Positions 1-6,378 of a stretch of 6,563 nucleotides of DNA are shown here, piece after piece. The stretch comes from CAJBVG01 sp943371235 (GTDB taxonomy: Bacteria; Bacteroidota; Bacteroidia; Sphingobacteriales; Sphingobacteriaceae). A program made the translations under genes and the position numbers. The notes beneath the pieces were generated by a model. It was not told the origin of the DNA. It did not search any database and worked only from the letters and a program-made list of their open reading frames with translations. The stretch is taken from contig CALRTZ010000080.1 of assembly GCA_943371235.1 (NCBI GenBank), positions 1-6,563 on the forward strand, read 5' to 3'. The first letter of the stretch is position 1; every line of letters begins with the position of its first letter.

Positions 1-16
1 CTTTAAACAACAGGAA

Positions 17-283
17 ATGAAAAAGTCAAAATTTACCGAGAGTCAGATAGCCAAGGCACTCAAGGAGTACGAAGGCGGTCGCAAAGTAGATGATTTATGC
101 CGAGAATTAGGCGTAACAGCTGCAACGTTTTATTATTGGAAGAAGAAGTATCTGGGAATGGATTCCGAGCAACTCAGGCGCTTAAAAGAGCTGGAGCGCG
201 AGAACTCCGAACTTAAAAAGATGTATGCCGATTTAAGCCTAGATCATCACATCCTAAAACACATTGTCGAAAAAAAGCTTTAG
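17..283 (+). CDS. IS3-family transposase OrfA (helix-turn-helix)
   Basis: This 88-residue protein has the IS3 OrfA layout. A Tnp_1-type helix-turn-helix covers roughly residues 5-45 (FTESQIAKAL, then CRELGVTAATFYYWKKKY) and binds the terminal repeats. A leucine zipper follows, with leucines at 59, 66, 73 and 80, for dimerisation. Its length is typical of the family. The ATG at 17 is preceded by CAGGAA, a reasonable ribosome binding site. The last codons contain the A_AAA_AAG slippery site, so a share of ribosomes should shift into the OrfB frame and make the active OrfAB transposase, while the others stop at 283 and make OrfA alone, which in studied IS3 elements tempers transposition. Confidence 0.92.
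   Translation: MKKSKFTESQIAKALKEYEGGRKVDDLCRELGVTAATFYYWKKKYLGMDSEQLRRLKELERENSELKKMYADLSLDHHILKHIVEKKL
271..277 (+). other. Programmed -1 ribosomal frameshift site (A_AAA_AAG)
   Basis: The heptamer A AAA AAG sits in the orfA frame as the end of a GAA codon followed by AAA and AAG, six bases before the orfA stop. After a -1 slip the reading frame continues from 277 (Ala-Leu-Gly-Pro...) with no stop until 1197, giving a fused OrfAB of about 393 residues. This is the canonical slippery sequence of IS3-family elements. I did not identify a clear downstream stimulatory hairpin. Confidence 0.8.
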
Positions 284-306
284 GACCCTGTCAAAAGAAA
301 GCAATC

Positions 307-1197
307 GTGCAAGAGGTAGTTGAACAAGAAAAACAAAGCATTGCCAGGGTCTGTAGGGTAATTGAGTTAGATAGAAGTATGTTTTATTATGAATCGAAGA
401 AAGACGATTCTGCAGTAGAGCATAAACTTCTGGAGTATGTTACAACTTTACCGAATAGAGGATTTCCTGAATATTACAAACGCATACGGAAGGAAGGATT
501 AATTTGGAATCATAAACGAGTTAAGCGAGTGTATAAAAAGCTAGGACTAGCTAAAAGAAGAAGAGTGAAACGAAGAATACCGAACCCAAAGAAAACACCT
601 TTACTGCAACCTTTGTACAATAACTTAACTTGGAGTATTGACTTCATGCAAGACTCCTTAGATAATGGAAGAAAATTTAGAACCTTTAATGTAATAGATG
701 ATTATAACAGAGAAGCACTGGTAATAGAAGTAGGATATTCATTCCCATCGGTAAGAGTCATTGAGATATTAAAAGACTTAATAGAATGGAAGGGTAAACC
801 AGAACAAATACGATCGGATAATGGCACTGAATTTATCGCTGAAATATTCCATAAATTTTGTATTGACCATAACATTGAACACGTGAAAATACAGAAAGGC
901 AAACCGATGCAAAACGGCTACATAGAACGCTTTAACAAAAGTTTCAGACAAGGAGTGTTAGACATGATGATCTTTGAAAATCTAGATCAAGTAAGAGCGG
1001 AGATTGAAAAGTGGATGGAGGATTACAATAACAATCATCCACATGATAGTTTAGGAGATAGAACTCCGGTAGAGTTCCGTCAATATTTTCAGTGCATGCA
1101 ATTAACCCAAAACACTGGCCAACAAATTGCATACTCTAAAAATATTGACGCTAATGATATAAATATTAAAAATGAAAATCCTAAATTAGTACTGTAG
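307..1197 (+). CDS. IS3-family transposase OrfB (DDE integrase domain)
   Basis: This 296-residue protein, read from GTG at 307, is the catalytic part of the transposase. An HTH_21-like region lies near the N-terminus (GFPEYYKRIRKEG, residues 52-64, then HKRVKRVYKKLGL). An RNase H-like integrase core follows, with D112 in WSIDFM, D171 in RSDNGTEF and E207 in NGYIERFNKSF. Exactly 35 residues separate the second Asp and the Glu, the IS3/retroviral DD(35)E signature. The C-terminal HDSLGDRTPVEF motif is also standard. The frame is open upstream to 277, so the protein is probably made mainly as the OrfAB frameshift product and the GTG may not be a true start. About 35 residues after RQYF form a tail that extends beyond the usual end and has no recognisable motif. 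Confidence 0.92.
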   Translation: MQEVVEQEKQSIARVCRVIELDRSMFYYESKKDDSAVEHKLLEYVTTLPNRGFPEYYKRIRKEGLIWNHKRVKRVYKKLGLAKRRRVKRRIPNPKKTPLLQPLYNNLTWSIDFMQDSLDNGRKFRTFNVIDDYNREALVIEVGYSFPSVRVIEILKDLIEWKGKPEQIRSDNGTEFIAEIFHKFCIDHNIEHVKIQKGKPMQNGYIERFNKSFRQGVLDMMIFENLDQVRAEIEKWMEDYNNNHPHDSLGDRTPVEFRQYFQCMQLTQNTGQQIAYSKNIDANDINIKNENPKLVL

Positions 1198-1216
1198 GAT
1201 AAAAGGAGTACTTACA
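1197..1216 (-). repeat. Probable right terminal inverted repeat of the IS3 element
   Basis: Read from the outside inward (minus strand), this begins TGTAAGTACTCCTTTT, with the TG terminal dinucleotide and A/T-to-C/T composition usual for IS3-family ends. It directly follows the orfB stop codon. The partner left repeat is not in the window, so the exact length and boundary are inferred. Confidence 0.55.
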
Positions 1217-1268
1217 TCCAAATTTGTATTTTATCTTAAATTCCTTAAAACGAACCCTCGGAGATTTT
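1216..1268 (+). repeat. Long direct repeat, copy 1 (left flank of the block)
   Basis: This 53-nt stretch recurs at 6379-6430 in the same orientation with two substitutions and a one-base indel. It starts ATCCAAATTTG and ends CGAACCCTCGGAGATTTT. Similarity stops abruptly on both sides. Its left edge coincides with the end of the IS element, so the IS may have inserted into it and removed or displaced its upstream continuation. It encodes nothing obvious. It could be a dispersed chromosomal repeat or a recombination site. Confidence 0.85.
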
Positions 1269-1420
1269 GCCTTCATTGAACCCATACTTCTTTCTTCAGT
1301 ATATTACCTAAAAAAACTCTCAAGCAGATGTTTTGTAGGCTCTTACATTAAATCGAGAAAATAAAACGGTTGTGCAAATATGAATAAGACTGTGCAAACA
1401 CTGGTTACCCTTTTTGGGGT

Positions 1421-1452
1421 AATTTTGAAATGGGTAACCAGTTGGAAACCCA
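1421..1452 (+). repeat. 32-nt repeat with 22-bp palindrome, copy 1
   Basis: This copy matches 1593-1624 with three mismatches. Its core at 1431-1452 is an imperfect palindrome, TGGGT-aa-CCA-gt-TGG-aa-ACCCA, with arms 1431-1435/1448-1452 and 1438-1440/1443-1445. The central loop would be only two bases, so this is better suited to binding a dimeric protein on DNA than to an RNA hairpin. Its GGGTAACCAGT also pairs with ACTGGTTACCC at 1400-1410. Confidence 0.7.
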
Positions 1453-1492
1453 AACCTGTACATATTTACCCATTCTTGCACCCTTTTAACGC

Positions 1493-1520
1493 AAAAAAAC
1501 CCAGCGTAGGCTGGGTTTTT
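1493..1520. terminator. Bidirectional intrinsic terminator
   Basis: CCCAGC (1500-1505) pairs with GCTGGG (1510-1515) around a GTAG loop, flanked by seven A residues on the left and five T residues on the right, so the A/T tracts extend the stem. Read leftward it gives a T7 tract and could end the transcript of the XRE gene, whose stop lies about 170 bp away. Read rightward it would stop transcription leaving the IS element. Confidence 0.8.
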
Positions 1521-1592
1521 GATTTTTCAGCGGAGAGTGGGGTAAATGAACCTAACTCTCGAAACCCTTATATCTATTGACTTTTTTTTCTC

Positions 1593-1624
1593 AATTTTCA
1601 AATGGGTAACCGCTTGGAAACCCA
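1593..1624 (+). repeat. 32-nt repeat with 22-bp palindrome, copy 2
   Basis: This is the second copy of the 32-nt sequence, 172 bp downstream of copy 1. The palindrome arms TGGGT/ACCCA and CC/GG are kept at 1603-1624, while the centre differs (GCTT in place of AGTT). Conserved arms with a varied centre suggest selection on the dyad, for example as a protein-binding site, though two copies are too few to prove it. Confidence 0.7.
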
Positions 1625-1692
1625 GTGTAAAAGTAGGGGGGATTGACTCTTACTGGTAGGGTAAATATATAAAAGATAAATTACTTTTTTTT

Positions 1693-2034
1693 CTATTTAT
1701 TTAAGGTGTTTTTATCAGTAATATTTAATAATTCGTTTTGCAAAAAGTTTATGGTTTCTTTTAGTTTTTGATTTTCATTTTTCAGATTTAATATTTCGTT
1801 ATTTTTTTGATCGAATATGGCTTGCAGTTCGGAATCTGCATTTCCAATAAACTCATAACTTCCAACATTATAAACGTTTGCAAGTATAAATAGCATTTCA
1901 ATTTTTATTTCAGTTGTTCCATTCTCAATTTTTTGATAAGCCTGCTGTGACATACCCAATTTACTCCCAATATATTCTTGCGAATAATTATGAAGTTCTC
2001 GATACTCTTTTATTTTTTCATTTATAGTAACCAT
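1693..2034 (-). CDS. XRE-family HTH transcriptional regulator with leucine zipper
   Basis: This 113-residue DNA-binding protein has an HTH_3/Cro-C1 domain over residues 4-62: INEKIKEYRELHNYSQEYIG, then KLGMSQQAYQKIENG with the recognition helix near 29-37. Residues 70-105 are a charged coiled coil with hydrophobic heptad residues L84, L91, L98 and I105, so it should act as a dimer or higher oligomer. An in-frame ATG at 2073 would add 13 residues (MIYLVQIISYNVI). I prefer the ATG at 2034 because family members normally begin just before the first HTH helix. The gene is divergent from the three-gene block, and two dyads at 2112-2146 are its likely operators, which would make it a local repressor and autoregulator. 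No ligand domain is seen. No SD sequence is evident. Confidence 0.88.
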   Translation of the reverse strand: MVTINEKIKEYRELHNYSQEYIGSKLGMSQQAYQKIENGTTEIKIEMLFILANVYNVGSYEFIGNADSELQAIFDQKNNEILNLKNENQKLKETINFLQNELLNITDKNTLNK

Positions 2035-2111
2035 AATTACGTTATATGAAATTATCTGTACTAAATATATCAAGATTATAAATCAACTACATATATTTTT
2101 TAAAAATTCCT

Positions 2112-2146
2112 ACAACCTCAGGTTGTTAATTACAATTACACGTTGT
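2112..2146. promoter_or_regulatory. Tandem operators ACAA-N7-TTGT in the divergent intergenic region
   Basis: Two 15-bp dyads share the same ends and spacing. The one at 2112-2126 is a perfect palindrome (ACAACCT-C-AGGTTGT), and the one at 2132-2146 keeps ACAA...TTGT. Their centres are 20 bp apart, about two helical turns, so two dimers could bind the same face of the DNA. They lie 78 bp upstream of the XRE start. An extra pairing of CTACAAC (2110-2116) with GTTGTAG (2142-2148) encloses the whole pair. The binding protein is inferred to be the adjacent XRE regulator. Confidence 0.65.
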
Positions 2147-2176
2147 AGAAAATGAGTATTTCAATTACTAGATTTG
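2143..2176 (+). promoter_or_regulatory. Bacteroidota-type promoter of the three-gene block
   Basis: TTG at 2143-2145 (-33 element) and TAGATTTG at 2169-2176, a perfect match to the TAnnTTTG -7 element, are separated by 23 bp, at the long end of the known range for flavobacteria. The TTG falls inside the right-hand operator, so bound repressor would block it. The predicted leader to the ATG at 2322 is about 140 nt and AT-rich. A weaker alternative is TTG at 2234-2236 with TATTATTG at 2254-2261. Confidence 0.5.
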
Positions 2177-2321
2177 GTCTATAAAATTATTATTTATTAG
2201 TTCACTGTTCCAAATTGTATTAGTATTCAACTATTGGATTTATATAACAAATATATTATTGAATAAGATATTACTTAAAAATTAATCCATAAAATAATCC
2301 AAACTTTAAAATAAAGTGCAT

Positions 2322-3407
2322 ATGAAAAGTAAATTTTTAATTAAGATAACGAGTATAGGCTTACTCGTGATTTCGTGTTCCGTTGCGAGAGCTCAAGTAC
2401 CAAGTGGGGTTTGGGAAAAAACTGTCAGTTACGACAAAAAAACAAAAACTTTGTATCAATTTGCAGATGAAGTGAACATTCAAGAAATACCATCGGCAGA
2501 AATGATAATGATGAATCCCTCTGAAAGAATGGAGCATCATAATGAATATTATTCAAGTTCGCTAAAATACTTTCATGAAACCACAATTGTAAAGGATACT
2601 GACTATCCAGATTGGATGGAAGTACCTGCGAAACGAATTGTTAATCTAGAAGGAATTTTCTTATACAATGAGGTTGGGGCTTTAATAAAATATCAGCCAT
2701 ATGATACTTTATTTCCTTTAGAGGACTATCAATATCAAGATAATATTGCAATGAATGAAGGTCCTTTTCCTTTGCCAAACATTTCCATTTTTAATCAAAC
2801 TTATTTAGATGAATTACAGCAGAATGGGTATTCGGTATATGAAGAAAACGGGCTAATTAATATGACTATAAATAATACAAAAAGAATTATTAATATAGAA
2901 AATCTTCATTTTACTTATATAGAATATGATGAATTAAATAATGAAAAAATTAGAGTTGAATCAACATATTTTAGAGATGAATTTGGGAGGCTGAATCCGA
3001 AAGAAGAAATAGAAATACAGTTTAATAAGACATCAAATAATATAGATTTTAAGAAAATATATTATACAGAATACTCATTGTTTAGTAGAGGAGGATCTGA
3101 TAATACATATAATATTCCTGTGATAGAACCTTTAACAACAAGAAATCAATTATTCGGTGATGCAATTGTAGTGTATCCAAACCCGTCATCTGCTATAGCG
3201 TTTGTAAGTTTACCGAATCCTACGTCAGATGATAATAAAAATGTTGAAGTTAGATTAAAAACTTTGAATGGTGTTACTCTTGAAACAAAGAATGCTCAAG
3301 CAGGTACAACAATTGAAATTGATGTATCTAACCTAAATATTGGTTCGCATATTATCAGCGTAAGTTGGAGAGATTACACAAAAAATATACATTTCTTAAA
3401 ATATTAA
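2322..3407 (+). CDS. Exported protein with T9SS type A sorting domain, function unknown
   Basis: This 361-residue protein has an N-terminal Sec signal (MKSKFLIKITSIGLLVISC...ARA, likely cut before Q25). The C-terminal module, from about residue 281, contains VYPNPSS, a beta-rich stretch, NLNIGSHIISV and a basic end (NIHFLKY). That is the Por secretion-system type A C-terminal domain, which directs export across the outer membrane by the type IX system. The middle, residues 25-280, is rich in acidic, Asn and aromatic residues and matches no family I recognise. VISC at 16-19 also resembles a lipobox, but ARA-Q is the better cleavage site given the T9SS domain. An in-frame GTG at 2316 is possible, but ATG at 2322 starts the signal peptide cleanly. 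It is the first gene of the likely operon, 11 bp before the hydrolase gene. Confidence 0.85.
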   Translation: MKSKFLIKITSIGLLVISCSVARAQVPSGVWEKTVSYDKKTKTLYQFADEVNIQEIPSAEMIMMNPSERMEHHNEYYSSSLKYFHETTIVKDTDYPDWMEVPAKRIVNLEGIFLYNEVGALIKYQPYDTLFPLEDYQYQDNIAMNEGPFPLPNISIFNQTYLDELQQNGYSVYEENGLINMTINNTKRIINIENLHFTYIEYDELNNEKIRVESTYFRDEFGRLNPKEEIEIQFNKTSNNIDFKKIYYTEYSLFSRGGSDNTYNIPVIEPLTTRNQLFGDAIVVYPNPSSAIAFVSLPNPTSDDNKNVEVRLKTLNGVTLETKNAQAGTTIEIDVSNLNIGSHIISVSWRDYTKNIHFLKY

Positions 3408-3418
3408 CTTGAATCAAA

Positions 3419-4987
3419 ATGAAAATTAAATATTTATTAATATTAGTTGCATTCGTATTAATATGTAATACCTCAATTGCACAAACAAATCCAATGCTTC
3501 AACCAGTAAAAAGTATTGGAAAAAACATTGACACTACACTAATTCATACAGTTGTAGAAGATACAACGTTGGCTTCATCTCAATCAGCACCAAGTGGACC
3601 TGGCGACAGGTTTATTTATTGGGTACATGGATTAGGAGGTAGTGAATCTTCATGGGTAATGGCTGCTTCGGCCACACAAACGGGAGTAATAAAAAATGGT
3701 GTAACTATATTTCCCCCAAGAAAGGCTGAAAATATCACTCAAATTAAATACGACGAATCAGTATCAAGTTTTCCTGTTGCTGAATTTTCGTTACATGAAA
3801 TTATTCATGGTAAACGACAAGGAATTAGTCAAGCAACTCGTTTAGGTGATTTTATTATAGCTCACTCTCAAGGAGGTTTAGTTTCAAGATATTTGGATAA
3901 AGATTTAAATACAACTAATACAGGAAATTATTACAGAGATTTTGGTGGATTAGTAACTTTTGGTACTCCTCATGGTGGAGCTGCCATTATTAATTCAGCT
4001 CAGAATAATGTAAATCCTCCAATAGCTAAATTCTTTGAAGATGCTTGTAATGCCATGACAATAGGTCCAATAGATGAAGGACTTGGGAATAAATGGTATG
4101 TAAAACTTTTTAAACTTAACAAACTAGCTGATGAATTTAGACAAACCATGTGTGAAAATGTTGGGGTCTTCGGAAATACTTTTGCAAGACTATACACAGG
4201 AAATCTAGGGGTAGAGTACAAAACAAATGCAAGTGCAATTTTATCATTAAAAACATACACTACACCGACTCCATCGGTTTGTTTTTATGGAATTAAACCC
4301 AAAGAGGGCCTCGCTTTTGATATCCTCTATTCATACACAATACAGGAAGCTAATAACTACCCTCACTTTGAGGCACAAAAATCAACATTAGATGCTAAGA
4401 CTGAGGCTAACAATACTATGAACGATTATAAAACTAAAGCAGATCAGGTACACATGTTTCGTGACTGGAAAATAGTTTATTTCCCATTACCAGGTATAGT
4501 ATATTTTTGGAACTATAAAGCGTTATACTACAATCAATACATGCAAGGAGTAAATTTTATTAAGAATGCAGACGAAAGATGGCAAGATATTATTGGTGCG
4601 AGAATCGTTTCTTATACTACTGTTTATGAAACTGAATGTGTAAATCCTAATGACCTTATTGCAAATGATGCAACCTCAAACTCTCCATATTTAAGAAATA
4701 AATACAAGATAGCTGATGATAATACCAACTCAGAAACACCAGAAAATCCATGCGTGTTTCCAGAGGTTCCAGTATATATTACTAGGTTAGTTAAAAATGT
4801 TACATATAAAGAGTCTGATGGAATTGTATTAGCAGAGAGTGCTTCTGCTTTCACTGGGGCGGCCTTTAAACGCCGTCTTTATGATAGCAATCACGAACAA
4901 ATGAAAAATGATGAGAATACAAGAAAAGCATTAACGGATGTATACAATGGTCAACGTGGGATTTATTTTTTGACTCCACCTCGATAA
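3419..4987 (+). CDS. Exported alpha/beta hydrolase, lipase/esterase-like
   Basis: This 522-residue protein carries a Sec signal peptide (residues 1-21, ending SIAQ). The alpha/beta-hydrolase core shows the oxyanion-hole motif WVHGLGG (68-74), the nucleophile elbow AHSQGG with S150, and VTFGTPHGGA (179-188), a strand and loop typical of lipases and PGAP1-like hydrolases. The proposed acid is D467 in SDGIV, and the base is H492 in NHEQMKND, a spacing seen in that group. About 300 residues between the nucleophile and the Asp are more than a minimal core needs, so a cap or lid insertion is likely. It lacks a T9SS C-terminal domain, so it probably stays in the periplasm or leaves by another route. 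The substrate is unknown; an ester or acyl-ester hydrolase is the best guess. It is the middle gene of the block. Confidence 0.85.
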   Translation: MKIKYLLILVAFVLICNTSIAQTNPMLQPVKSIGKNIDTTLIHTVVEDTTLASSQSAPSGPGDRFIYWVHGLGGSESSWVMAASATQTGVIKNGVTIFPPRKAENITQIKYDESVSSFPVAEFSLHEIIHGKRQGISQATRLGDFIIAHSQGGLVSRYLDKDLNTTNTGNYYRDFGGLVTFGTPHGGAAIINSAQNNVNPPIAKFFEDACNAMTIGPIDEGLGNKWYVKLFKLNKLADEFRQTMCENVGVFGNTFARLYTGNLGVEYKTNASAILSLKTYTTPTPSVCFYGIKPKEGLAFDILYSYTIQEANNYPHFEAQKSTLDAKTEANNTMNDYKTKADQVHMFRDWKIVYFPLPGIVYFWNYKALYYNQYMQGVNFIKNADERWQDIIGARIVSYTTVYETECVNPNDLIANDATSNSPYLRNKYKIADDNTNSETPENPCVFPEVPVYITRLVKNVTYKESDGIVLAESASAFTGAAFKRRLYDSNHEQMKNDENTRKALTDVYNGQRGIYFLTPPR

Positions 4988-5020
4988 TTGATACTTTAAT
5001 TGCTATTTTTACTTATACAT

Positions 5021-6307
5021 ATGAAACAACTGTTTTCAACATCTTTACTGCTTATTTTTGCAATATTTAGTATTGCATGTAGTTCTATGGAACCAATACC
5101 TCCGAAGAACAATCCGAGTCCTTGTCTTTTTGATTGTGATGACCTTTCAAAACTTGAAGTAGTATGGTCTAAACCAATTAACGGTAAAGATTATAATTAT
5201 TCAAACTTACAACCTTTTATATATAATTCATCTATTATTTTTGGTGCTACGAGTGAGGGAAGCAATAATGAAACCATCTATAGTTTTGATGCAAACACTG
5301 GTAGTTCTCAATGGAATTGGAATGATTACTTTTCTTCTGCCAGCGCAACCAATTTAACAAGTAAAATTGGAGTCTATAATAATTTAGGTGTCATCTCATA
5401 TAATTATAGAGATTACGTTCTAAATTTAGAGACTGGTTTAACTGTTTGGAGATATGAAACACCAGCAGGAATTTCTTCTATGCCAAGGGGAAGTCTAATT
5501 GGCAATTGGATTTACCATCCCCAAGATGTTGAAGGTTCTCCAGGATCTGATAGTATTGCCCATATGACACGATCATCCATTGAAAATCCAAATTGGGAAA
5601 TCATTTATACACTACGAAGAGATTCAACAGGTTCTGATGTTAACTTCGAACCGCCATCTTTAGCCATTGCAACTAATGGGGATAGTATTTTAATTTTTCA
5701 AAATAGAAGTTACAATTTTGTAAATGGAGGTGATAGGCAAGATTTAATCGCTTTTAATTTAAAAACTAAATCTGTGCTTTGGAAAATAGTTAATATTGCA
5801 AAACCAAATACATCTTCAGTACATCCTATTCTTGTAAAAGGAAACACTGCTATATTTTTCGGAGGGTATACAGTGTACGCAATAAATATTTCAAATGGCT
5901 CAATCATTTGGACATATACAGGTACAAATCCGGATTTAAACAGCCTATTAGATGCAAGTTGTATTATCGTGGATGATAAGTTATATGTTAAAACTGAAGG
6001 CGAACAGATGTATTGCTTATATTTAAATTCCGGTATTAGAGTTTGGGGTAAAGCAATTGAATGGTCAGGTCAACATAGTAATTTAATATATAATAACGGT
6101 AAAATATATTTCACTGTTTCTCAAAAAATATATTGCATTAATGCGCTTAATGGAGATGTGATTTTTAGATACCGTTCACCTAATGCAAATAGAACAGATC
6201 AAAGCGGTAGGTTTCAGGGTTTTGGCGGTTTAGCAATTGATCCAATTGCTAAACGCATGTATTTTGCGGATAGTTATTACATAAATTGTGTAAAGTTACC
6301 AGATTAA
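5021..6307 (+). CDS. PQQ-type beta-propeller lipoprotein
   Basis: This 428-residue protein begins with a lipoprotein signal (KQLFSTSLLLIFAIFSIAC) and a probable lipidated C20, placing it on the inner or outer membrane. The lipobox S-I-A-C is slightly atypical at -3. The rest is a beta-propeller with repeats of the form Y.(I/L)(N/D)..(T/N)G...W: YSFDANTGSSQWNW (87-100), LNLETGLTVWRY (134-145), IAFNLKTKSVLWKI (243-256), YAINISNGSIIWTY (286-299), YCLYLNSGIRVWGK (331-344) and YCINALNGDVIFRY (371-384). They suggest a PQQ_2-like fold of about seven or eight blades, as in BamB or PQQ enzymes. No cofactor-ligand motif is evident, so a scaffold or binding role is more likely than catalysis. ATG at 5021 is chosen over TTG at 5000 because it starts the signal directly. 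It is 33 bp after the hydrolase gene and is the last gene before the terminator. Confidence 0.88.
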   Translation: MKQLFSTSLLLIFAIFSIACSSMEPIPPKNNPSPCLFDCDDLSKLEVVWSKPINGKDYNYSNLQPFIYNSSIIFGATSEGSNNETIYSFDANTGSSQWNWNDYFSSASATNLTSKIGVYNNLGVISYNYRDYVLNLETGLTVWRYETPAGISSMPRGSLIGNWIYHPQDVEGSPGSDSIAHMTRSSIENPNWEIIYTLRRDSTGSDVNFEPPSLAIATNGDSILIFQNRSYNFVNGGDRQDLIAFNLKTKSVLWKIVNIAKPNTSSVHPILVKGNTAIFFGGYTVYAINISNGSIIWTYTGTNPDLNSLLDASCIIVDDKLYVKTEGEQMYCLYLNSGIRVWGKAIEWSGQHSNLIYNNGKIYFTVSQKIYCINALNGDVIFRYRSPNANRTDQSGRFQGFGGLAIDPIAKRMYFADSYYINCVKLPD

Positions 6308-6336
6308 AATATTGAATTGAAATTATTGAAATATAA

Positions 6337-6367
6337 AAAAATGCCACCCAAAATGGGTGGCATTTTT
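6337..6367. terminator. Strong intrinsic terminator of the three-gene block
   Basis: ATGCCACCCA (6341-6350) and TGGGTGGCAT (6354-6363) form a perfect 10-bp stem with an AAA loop, extended by four A:T pairs and followed by T-rich sequence. It lies about 30 bp after the lipoprotein stop. The A tract on the left means it could also work on the opposite strand. Confidence 0.9.
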
Positions 6368-6378
6368 CTTTAAAAATA

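Larger units (their letters stand above)
1..1216 (+). mobile_element. IS3-family insertion sequence, left end outside window
   Basis: This is the right-hand part of an IS3-family element. It has two overlapping-frame genes in the classical arrangement: a small helix-turn-helix OrfA, then an OrfB integrase in the -1 frame, linked by a slippery A_AAA_AAG. Both genes are full length and the catalytic triad is intact, so the transposase looks functional. The right boundary is placed at 1216 because the outward end reads TGTAAGTACTCC from the outside in, matching the 5'-TG...CA-3' ends usual in IS3 elements. The left terminal repeat must lie just upstream of the window, since only 16 bases precede orfA. 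An alternative right end at 1220 (also CA) cannot be excluded. The IS body is visibly richer in G and C, especially orfA, than the genes to its right. Confidence 0.85.
1269..1692. other. Non-coding region between the IS element and the XRE gene
   Basis: No credible gene is seen here. An open frame from about 1380 to 1580 on the plus strand runs through a terminator hairpin and a palindromic repeat, and is rejected. The region contains an 8-nt direct repeat TGTGCAAA at 1371-1378 and 1391-1398, an 11-bp inverted repeat (1400-1410 with 1432-1442), two copies of a 32-nt palindrome-bearing sequence, a terminator, and a tRNA-3'-end-like stretch around 1530-1565. It ends in AT-rich sequence just downstream of the leftward regulator gene. 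Confidence 0.6.

Noticed and set aside
1380..1580. Plus-strand open frame of 66 codons
   Set aside because: It runs through a palindromic repeat and the terminator hairpin, has no recognisable domain, and its last third is explained by the tRNA-like tail read in translation.
1528..1620. Complete tRNA gene on the minus strand
   Set aside because: There is no 5' acceptor strand matching ACTCTCC, no anticodon arm, and the T-stem does not pair; only the 3' tail resembles a tRNA.
2291..2303. A 13-nt match (AAAATAATCCAAA) to 6373-6385 at the edge of the second long repeat
   Set aside because: It is short and AT-rich, the similarity does not extend into the GC-containing part of the repeat, and chance is a sufficient explanation.
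4000..4260. Minus-strand open frames inside the hydrolase, propeller and transposase genes
   Set aside because: They lie opposite well-supported coding sequence, carry no domain of their own and have no promoter-like signal.
1269..6378. Known anti-phage defence system or toxin-antitoxin pair
   Set aside because: The XRE protein alone is not enough. It has no toxin partner, and the three cargo genes are exported envelope proteins, not cytoplasmic effectors of a known defence type.
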